A model generated the notes under the pieces. It had not been told where the DNA came from, ran no database searches, and saw only the letters and a list, made by a program, of their open reading frames with translations. This document shows, in pieces, positions 6,616-11,101 of a stretch of 11,101 nt of DNA; the stretch's first letter is position 1; each line of letters starts with the position of its first letter. Origin of the DNA: JACVRW01 sp035705985 (lineage in GTDB: Bacteria; Actinomycetota; Thermoleophilia; Solirubrobacterales; Thermoleophilaceae). The stretch is taken from the NCBI GenBank assembly GCA_035705985.1, contig DASSVP010000214.1, forward strand, positions 1-11,101, given 5' to 3'. Made by a program: the position numbers and the translations under genes.

Positions 6616-6691
6616 AATCTGAGGGTCTCGCGAACGGAGAATCGCTACAAGGGGTTGCGCCGCAGGTGGGCGCTTGTGCTTCGCAGCGTTT

Positions 6692-7372
6692 CTATCGGGT
6701 CGTGTCGCGGAAGTACTCGACCGCCTCGTCGCGGTCTTCGACGCCGAGCTTGCGGACGACCGCGGAGATGTGGGCGCGCACGCCGCTCTGCTTCAGTTGC
6801 AGCCGGCGTGCGATCTCGCGGGTGGACAGGCCGTCGGCGAGCCCGACCAGCACGTCCCACTCGCGGCTCGTGAGCCGCGGCCCGAGCTCGCCCGCCACCG
6901 CGGTCGTGCGGAAGCGAGGGTCGGTTCCGTGGAACTGCTTCACCATCCGGGAGACGAGCCCGCGCGGGATCGCGGCCTTCCCCTCGGCGGCGTCGGCGAG
7001 CGCCCGCGGGAGGATGCGAGGGTCGAGGTCCTTGGTCAGATAGCCGACGGCGCCGGCGCGGAGCGCGGCGAAGAGGCTGGCGTCGTCGTCGAAGACCGTG
7101 AGCATCACGATCTTCGTCGTCGGCAGGCGCGCCGCGATCTCCCAGGCCGCCGCGACGCCGCCACCGGGCATGCGGATGTCGAGGAGGCAGATGTCGGGCT
7201 TCGTCTCGAGCGCCAGCTGGACGGCGTGTGCGGCATCCGGGGCCTCGGCGCAGACCTCCATCCCACCGTCCGTGAGCGCCCGCCGGACGTCGTCGCGCGT
7301 CGGTGCGTGGTCGTCTGCGATGAGCACGCGGAGCGGCTGAACGCGGACGGCGATGTGGGCGAAGACACTCAC
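6692..7372 (-). CDS. NarL/FixJ family response regulator
   Basis: The 226-residue DNA-binding regulator is phosphorylated by the kinase encoded just upstream. The receiver domain (about 14-130) has the acidic pair D20/D21, phosphoacceptor D65 in LLDIRMPG, T92 in VMLTVF, and K114 in GYLTKD. The LuxR-type helix-turn-helix (about 165-222) has LTSREWDVLVGLADGLSTREIARRL, shown here in part: LTSREWDVL (167-175), GLSTREIARRL (181-191) and VRAHISAVVRKLGV (198-211). All catalytic positions are intact. The GTG start at 7372 overlaps the kinase stop as GTGA (4 nt), which indicates translational coupling. The frame stays open further upstream, but that part is antiframe to the kinase and not protein-like. 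Its targets are unknown; the adjacent 909-residue gene is a candidate by position. Confidence 0.95.
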   Translation of the reverse strand: MSVFAHIAVRVQPLRVLIADDHAPTRDDVRRALTDGGMEVCAEAPDAAHAVQLALETKPDICLLDIRMPGGGVAAAWEIAARLPTTKIVMLTVFDDDASLFAALRAGAVGYLTKDLDPRILPRALADAAEGKAAIPRGLVSRMVKQFHGTDPRFRTTAVAGELGPRLTSREWDVLVGLADGLSTREIARRLQLKQSGVRAHISAVVRKLGVEDRDEAVEYFRDTTR

Positions 7373-8745
7373 AGCTCGAGCTCCACCCGGGTGCCGCCGC
7401 CGCGGCGCGAGTCGACCTGCAGCTTGCCTCCGAGCGCCTCGGCGCGCTCCTTCATCGTGATGAGGCCGAACCCCCGCCGCGGTTCCTCCTCGTCGAAGCC
7501 GGCGCCGTCGTCCACGACCTGCAGCCGCATGCCGGCCTCGAGGCGCTCGAGATAGAGCCGCAGTACCTCGGCGCCGCTGTGCTTCGCCGCGTTCGCCACG
7601 GCCTCGGACGCGATCCGCACCACAGCCTCGCGCTCCTGCGGCGACAGCGCGATGCCGCTCGCCAGCTCCATGTCGACGGCCGCGCCGTAGCGGCGGGCGG
7701 CATCCTGCGCCGCCTGCGCGAGCGCCTTCTCCAGCGGCTCGTCGACCTTCGTCGAGGCGAGGGCGCCGACAACGCGACGGGACTCCTCCTGCGCGCGGCC
7801 GATGCCGCGGAGGATCCGCTCGACGAGCTGGGGCTCGGCGCCCTGCTCCCGAAGCAGCATGGCGTTCCGGGCGATGAACGCGATCTCCTGGGCCAGGCCG
7901 TCGTGCACGTCGCGCGCGAGCCGGCGCCGTTCCTCGAGCGACGCGGCCGCGATGACGCTCGTCCAGTAGGAGGCGATCTCGCGAGCGGCTCCCATCAGCA
8001 GGGCGAGGGAGAAGCCCAGGCGGAAGACGTCGCCCGTGTAGACCCAGTTCGGATGGACCGACGGGTGGAAGAAGAAGTTGACGCGGCTGGCCGCGAAGAG
8101 GATGCAACCGACCGCGAGCCAGCCGCTGAGCTCGTCGTCGGTGAGGCGCTGGCGCCGCGTGAAGCCGAGGGCGGCCAGCAGGTAGAGGAGGGCCAGGGCG
8201 AGCTGCACGGTGCCGAACACGCTCGCATGGTCTCCACCGGCGGGAACGGAGGCCGTGATGTCGCGCGGCAGGAGATCCGGGCTCATGGCCACCGGCACGG
8301 TGCCGGCGAATGCGAGCACGATCGTGCTCGTGTAGACCGCGACCGGCCAGTGCCGGCCCCTGACGAGGCGACGGCGACGCAGCAGCGCCGCGACGCAGAT
8401 GAGTAGGGCCGCAAGCGCGGTGGTGAAGAGCTTCCCCCAGACCGAGCCGCGGTCGGACTGCAGGTTGAAGACGGCCGGCAGCGCGGCGAACACGAAGTTC
8501 GAGAGCGCGAACAGCGAGAGCCCGGCCGAGAGGATCAGCTCGTCGAGGAAGCCCGTGCGCCAGAAGCGACCGAGGAGTAGGAAGGCCGCGGCGAAGGCGA
8601 TGAGCGCGGTCGTCGTCTCCAACGCGACGTGGAGCGCAGGGGCATGAAAAGCGAAATTCAGCTTCGCCACGAGAGCGACCGCGGTGGTCGCCCCGGCGGA
8701 CGCCACCGCACAGGCATAGGCCAGCCTTCGGAGCCGCAGTACCAC
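7369..8745 (-). CDS. Membrane sensor histidine kinase, NarL-partner (HisKA_3) type
   Basis: The protein has 458 residues. The N-terminal half (about 10-255) holds six to eight predicted membrane helices with short loops and no recognised PAS, HAMP or periplasmic sensor domain. It may therefore sense a membrane or small hydrophobic signal. The dimerisation/phosphoacceptor region (about 270-335) contains ERRRLARDVHDGLAQEIAF with H281. The ATPase domain (about 365-458) has N-box EAVANAAKHS (N385), DDGAGFD (412-418) and GFGLITMKERAEALGG (425-440). All key residues are present, so it should autophosphorylate and pass phosphate to the coupled regulator. The GTG start at 8745 is preceded by only a weak AGGGG. 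The nearby upstream ATG at 8758 is out of frame and stops at once. The kinase and regulator form a two-gene operon on the minus strand. Confidence 0.93.
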   Translation of the reverse strand: MVLRLRRLAYACAVASAGATTAVALVAKLNFAFHAPALHVALETTTALIAFAAAFLLLGRFWRTGFLDELILSAGLSLFALSNFVFAALPAVFNLQSDRGSVWGKLFTTALAALLICVAALLRRRRLVRGRHWPVAVYTSTIVLAFAGTVPVAMSPDLLPRDITASVPAGGDHASVFGTVQLALALLYLLAALGFTRRQRLTDDELSGWLAVGCILFAASRVNFFFHPSVHPNWVYTGDVFRLGFSLALLMGAAREIASYWTSVIAAASLEERRRLARDVHDGLAQEIAFIARNAMLLREQGAEPQLVERILRGIGRAQEESRRVVGALASTKVDEPLEKALAQAAQDAARRYGAAVDMELASGIALSPQEREAVVRIASEAVANAAKHSGAEVLRLYLERLEAGMRLQVVDDGAGFDEEEPRRGFGLITMKERAEALGGKLQVDSRRGGGTRVELEL

Positions 8746-8780
8746 GCCCCTAATTCATGCGCTCTCGCGGCCCCCGGACG

Positions 8781-8800
8781 GGGTCCTTTCGGCTGGACCC
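8781..8800. repeat. Inverted repeat in the divergent promoter region
   Basis: GGGTCC (8781-8786) and GGACCC (8795-8800) are inverted around TTTCGGCT, in the 133-base gap between the kinase and the divergent small gene. It could be an operator or leader hairpin for either gene. Six-base arms in GC-rich DNA are also expected by chance. No clear promoter hexamers were found in this gap. Confidence 0.25.
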
Positions 8801-8878
8801 GACCGCCCTTTTGGCTACGGAGAGGCCCGGCCCGAAGGCGGAATCCCGCGCGCGGCGGCGAATTCAGGGGGTTCTCCC

Positions 8879-9157
8879 ATGAACGTCGCCCAGCTCGCAC
8901 CGGACGAGCCCCTCTCGCCGGAACTCGTGCTCATCCTCTCGCCCGAGCTCCGGGCACAGGCGCTCGCGCGCCTCGGCCCACCTGCCTGGCCGGCGCCGAG
9001 GTTCCGTGTGATCGAGGCGCCCACCCCGGCCAGCGCGCCGCCCGTCCGCTCGCTGGGCGTGGCGCTCGCGGCGCGAGTCGCGCAACTCGGGCTGATCTTC
9101 GTCGCCGTGACGATCGCCACCCTGGCGATGTCGCTCGTCGCACACGCAGTCCGGTGA
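8879..9157 (+). CDS. Small hypothetical protein with one C-terminal membrane helix
   Basis: The product has 92 residues. The first half is acidic to neutral, with LSPELVLILSPELRAQALARL split here as LSPELVLILSPEL (12-24) and RAQALARL (25-32). A Pro/Ala-rich stretch (about 34-56) follows, then one hydrophobic helix (about 60-88) ending AHAVR. There is no N-terminal signal peptide, so the layout is a soluble cytoplasmic part with a tail-anchor-like helix. I recall similar short SPEL-containing proteins in Thermoleophilia, but without function. The start is supported by AGGGGG (8866-8871) seven bases upstream. The gene is divergent from the kinase and closed by a hairpin terminator. I cannot say what it does. 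Confidence 0.72.
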   Translation: MNVAQLAPDEPLSPELVLILSPELRAQALARLGPPAWPAPRFRVIEAPTPASAPPVRSLGVALAARVAQLGLIFVAVTIATLAMSLVAHAVR

Positions 9158-9197
9158 CGGTGAGCCCACAAACGCGGCCAGTCGATCCGGCGGCGCG

Positions 9198-9218
9198 GAC
9201 CGGCCCTTCGGGCCGGTC
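9198..9218 (+). terminator. Intrinsic terminator after the small membrane protein
   Basis: GACCGGCCC (9198-9206) pairs perfectly over 9 bp with 9210-9218 around a TTC loop and is followed by GCAATTTCTGCT. It lies 40 bases after the stop codon of the small protein and just before the lipoprotein gene, which therefore probably has its own promoter or relies on readthrough. Confidence 0.75.
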
Positions 9219-9251
9219 GCAATTTCTGCTCCGGAGCTACAGAGAAGAGGT

Positions 9252-9842
9252 ATGGAAGCCCGCCTGACTCCGCGGCGCCTCCTCGTGTGCGCAGCAGCGA
9301 TCGTGACCCTCGTCGCGGTGACGAGCGCATGCGGCGGAGGCGGCAACGCGCAGGCGGCGCCGAAGGATCCGCCGCTTCTGCAGTACTCGGGCTCCGGCCT
9401 CAGCTTCAGCTACCCCGCCGCGTGGACGGCCTCCGCGGGCAAGCCCGCAGAGCTCCACTTCGACCCGCTCGTGTACCTCAGCACCCAGCCCGTGCACGAC
9501 CCGTGCTCGACGCACGGGAGTGAGACGACGTGCGGCTTCCCCGTCGGGCACCTCCAGCCGGGTGGCGTCCTCGTGGTCTGGGAGCGCAACGGCATTCCGG
9601 CGATGGGGCTCGGGCCCGGAACGCGGATCCGGGTGGGCGGCCATCCCGCCAGCCTCGTCGACACGCCGGGCGGCGAGTGTCGGAAGATCGGCGCCGACCG
9701 GACGATCAACGTCACGGTCGAGACGAGCGATCCGCCCGCGCCGTTCACCTATCTGACGGCGTGCCTGCGTGAGCCGGGCGTGGCCGAGAACGTGAGCAAC
9801 GTCAACGCGCTGCTCGCGTCCACGCAGTTCCTCGCGTCCTAG
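9252..9842 (+). CDS. Predicted lipoprotein, PsbP/DUF1795-like fold suspected
   Basis: The protein has 196 residues. Residues 1-26 are a lipoprotein signal (basic TPRR, hydrophobic LLVCAAAIVTLVAVTSA), with the lipidated cysteine at C27 followed by GGGGN. The lipobox VTSAC is slightly non-standard (S at -2, A at -1, no Leu at -3). The mature part starts with GSGLSFSYPAAWTA, a pattern typical of PsbP-like or DUF1795-type lipoproteins, and ends with an ALLASTQF helix-like tail common in that group. Four further cysteines (C85, C94, C143 and C171) could form two disulfides. The protein should be anchored on the outer face of the membrane; its ligand or role is unknown. The Shine-Dalgarno sequence is weak and close (AGAGG, 9246-9250). 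No nearby gene indicates its pathway. Confidence 0.85.
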   Translation: MEARLTPRRLLVCAAAIVTLVAVTSACGGGGNAQAAPKDPPLLQYSGSGLSFSYPAAWTASAGKPAELHFDPLVYLSTQPVHDPCSTHGSETTCGFPVGHLQPGGVLVVWERNGIPAMGLGPGTRIRVGGHPASLVDTPGGECRKIGADRTINVTVETSDPPAPFTYLTACLREPGVAENVSNVNALLASTQFLAS

Positions 9843-10023
9843 ACGAAGGTCCTGGTCGAACCAGACCCTGGTGGGGACTGGAACGCCGCCGAGGTGTCGA
9901 AACCGTGATCAGACGCGGACAATGCACGGCACCCACTGACGGTGAGGCCTCCTCGGGCCCGGCGGGTCAGGGCGTGTCACTCGATCTCGATGCCGTGCAC
10001 GGCCCGCGCTCCGGGCCTCACCG
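9843..10023. other. Non-coding gap between convergent genes with crossing inverted repeats
   Basis: No gene is seen in these 181 bases. Two perfect 9-base inverted pairs cross each other: 9923-9931 (TGCACGGCA) with 9991-9999, and 9941-9949 (GGTGAGGCC) with 10014-10022. The crossing order would allow a pseudoknot. Local alternatives are a 12-base palindrome (9992-10003) and a 6-bp hairpin (GGCCCG 10001-10006 with CGGGCC 10012-10017), which could end the minus-strand transcript. No T-run is present. Confidence 0.35.
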
Positions 10024-10470
10024 CTAGCCGGTTGGTGCGGTGGCAGGCGCCGCCTCGGTGTCCTCGCTTCTCCGGGTCGTCCACGCGTAGTGGGCGAGGC
10101 GTCCCGAGAGACCGAGCAGCAGGATCGCGTTCACGGGGTGGAACATGCCGAGCCCCCAGTGGTGGTAGCCGCTCGAGGCAAGGATGGCCTGGAAGAACGC
10201 GAGGACGGCGAGCAGGATCCAGGCCCCCAACAGGCGCCGTGCCGGCCAGGCGAGCAGCACGAGGATCAGCATCAGCGGGGCACCCCAGGTCGAGAGGATC
10301 CAGCCGAGGCCGCGATGCGAGTCGAGCGACTTCGCGTTGTCGATCGTCGCGCCGTGCTTCATGGCGAACAGCCCGTAGCCGACGAGGAAGAACTGCGCGA
10401 CCACCCCGATGAAGAAGAGGGAGGTCACGTACTTCAAGGCCACCCATGCTCCGCGCCGCACTGCTGCCAT
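10024..10470 (-). CDS. Four-helix membrane protein, DUF6220-like
   Basis: The 148-residue protein has four predicted membrane helices (about 12-35, 55-74, 80-100 and 108-128) and a polar C-terminal tail. The sequence KYVTSLFFIGVVAQFFLVGYG in helix 1 (seen as KYVTSLFFIG and VAQFFLVGYG), the SHRGLGW motif (51-57) and FHPVNA (110-115) resemble the DUF6220 family, as I recall it. Histidines H39, H52, H103, H104 and H111 lie at helix ends, an arrangement that could bind haem or metal, though this is only an inference. Function is unknown for the family. AAGGAG (10480-10485) nine bases upstream supports the ATG at 10470. It is divergent from the FAD oxidoreductase gene, with a 78-base gap. Confidence 0.82.
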   Translation of the reverse strand: MAAVRRGAWVALKYVTSLFFIGVVAQFFLVGYGLFAMKHGATIDNAKSLDSHRGLGWILSTWGAPLMLILVLLAWPARRLLGAWILLAVLAFFQAILASSGYHHWGLGMFHPVNAILLLGLSGRLAHYAWTTRRSEDTEAAPATAPTG

Positions 10471-10479
10471 TCGTCCTGA

Positions 10480-10485
10480 CTCCTT
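10480..10485 (-). promoter_or_regulatory. Shine-Dalgarno site for the DUF6220-like gene
   Basis: On the minus strand AAGGAG is followed by nine bases and the ATG at 10470. Spacing is at the long end of normal. The rest of the 78-base divergent gap (10471-10548) shows no clear promoter hexamers. Confidence 0.65.
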
Positions 10486-10548
10486 TGCCTTCGCTTGTCC
10501 GACGCGCGGAGGCTACAACGGGCGGCGGCCGGTTACTAGGCTCCCGCG

Positions 10549-11101
10549 ATGTCTGACGCGATCGTCGTCGGTTCCGGGCCGAACGGACTGGCCGCGGCTA
10601 TCGTGCTCGCCCGGGCCGGACTGTCGGTGCGGGTGCTCGAGGCCGCGGACACCGTCGGAGGCGGCGCGCGGTCGGCCGAGCTGACCCTGCCGGGATTCGT
10701 CCACGACGTCTGCTCGGCGATCCACCCGCTCGGGGTCGCGTCGCCGTTCTTCCGCACGCTGCCGCTCGCCGCGCACGGGGTCGAGTGGATCGATCCGCCC
10801 GCCGCGCTCGCCCACCCGTTCGACGACGGAACCGCGGCGCTGCTCGAGCGCTCGGCGACGGCGGCGTCGAGCATGCTCGGCGAGGACGACACGAGCTGGC
10901 GGCGGCTCTTCGCTCCGCTCGCCCGGGACGCCGACGCGCTGCTCGAGGACGTGCTCGCCCCGCTGCACGTCCCCGGGCATCCCCTCCTGCTCGCCCGCTT
11001 CGGAGCACGAGCGGCGCTTCCGGCCACCACGGTGGCCCGGCTCTCGTTCGGCGGCTCAAAGGCAAGCGGGCTCTTTGCCGGCCTCGCCGCCCACTCGATG
11101 C
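10549..11101 (+). CDS. Phytoene dehydrogenase-like FAD oxidoreductase (3' end missing)
   Basis: The first 184 codons are visible and the frame is still open at the window edge. The N-terminus is a classic FAD-binding Rossmann motif: AIVVGSGPNGLAAAIVLARA (4-23) with the GxGxxG glycines G8, G10 and G13. It continues to VRVLEAADTVGGGARS, where E29 should contact the FAD ribose and the GGGARS turn matches the CrtI/phytoene-desaturase group. FVHDVCSAIHPLG further along fits the same family. Members desaturate or oxidise carotenoids and other isoprenoids, but this subgroup (often labelled NAD(P)/FAD-dependent oxidoreductase) has no firm substrate. The full length is usually near 500 residues, so about a third is seen. 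The ATG at 10549 has no good Shine-Dalgarno sequence, so a leaderless message is possible. No other carotenoid gene is in view. Confidence 0.9.
   Translation, partial: MSDAIVVGSGPNGLAAAIVLARAGLSVRVLEAADTVGGGARSAELTLPGFVHDVCSAIHPLGVASPFFRTLPLAAHGVEWIDPPAALAHPFDDGTAALLERSATAASSMLGEDDTSWRRLFAPLARDADALLEDVLAPLHVPGHPLLLARFGARAALPATTVARLSFGGSKASGLFAGLAAHSM

Noticed and set aside
6597..6617. A replication origin or plasmid oriC
   Set aside because: Only one exact and one degenerate DnaA-like box are present, with no AT-rich unwinding region and no dnaA, dnaN or rep gene nearby.
6692..8107. A single 471-codon frame fusing extra sequence to the response regulator
   Set aside because: The first 245 codons lie inside the kinase gene in another frame and are Arg/Ala-rich noise. 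The GTG at 7372 with a GTGA overlap is the natural start.
9845..9875. A tRNA-like TpsiC arm (GGTCGAACC)
   Set aside because: The sequence lacks the GGTTCGAATCC-type arm, an acceptor stem and an anticodon arm at the right spacing.
10531..10548. A leaderless promoter with TACTAG as the -10 box for the FAD oxidoreductase
   Set aside because: The hexamer lacks the final T of the consensus and no -35 could be placed; a weak Shine-Dalgarno sequence alone is not enough to claim it.

Overview
This is a high-GC window with short intergenic gaps, actinobacterial-type two-component genes and many secreted proteins. The combination of a PxKF-type secreted protein, large cysteine-paired Ig-repeat proteins, a GtrA protein and a DUF6220-like membrane protein suggests Actinomycetota, probably class Thermoleophilia (Gaiellales or Solirubrobacterales). 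That placement rests on gene content and composition, not on a marker gene. There is no rRNA, tRNA, CRISPR array, transposase or phage gene in the window.

Layout. Positions 1-3722 read rightward and form a surface or secretome block. It holds a large multi-domain secreted protein cut at its 5' end (1-1887, closed by a strong terminator), a GtrA-type polyprenyl-linked sugar translocase (2031-2477), and two tandem paralogous small secreted proteins (2632-3066 and 3300-3722) of a family I do not recognise. A two-sided terminator at 3750-3775 separates them from a convergent 909-residue secreted protein with three cysteine-containing Ig-like repeats (3806-6535, minus strand). Upstream of that gene, on the same strand, lies a NarL/FixJ-type two-component pair: a membrane histidine kinase (7369-8745) and its response regulator (6692-7372), overlapping by 4 nt. 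A small protein with a single predicted tail-anchor-like helix (8879-9157) is divergent from the kinase. It is followed by a terminator and a predicted lipoprotein (9252-9842). The right end has a four-helix DUF6220-like protein on the minus strand (10024-10470) and, divergent from it, the start of a phytoene-dehydrogenase-like FAD oxidoreductase that runs off the window (10549-11101).

How the genes may fit together. Four exported proteins with Ig-like or other beta-rich modules lie within 6.5 kb, next to a possible cell-envelope glycosylation protein and a sensor-regulator pair. The simplest reading is a locus for extracellular or cell-surface proteins, with the 909-residue protein a candidate target of the adjacent regulator. 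This is inference from gene order and direction. The most unusual items are the tandem small secreted paralogues (about 60 of 101 aligned residues identical, no gaps) with structured leaders, and an inverted repeat containing an actinobacterial DnaA-box-like sequence upstream of the 909-residue gene.
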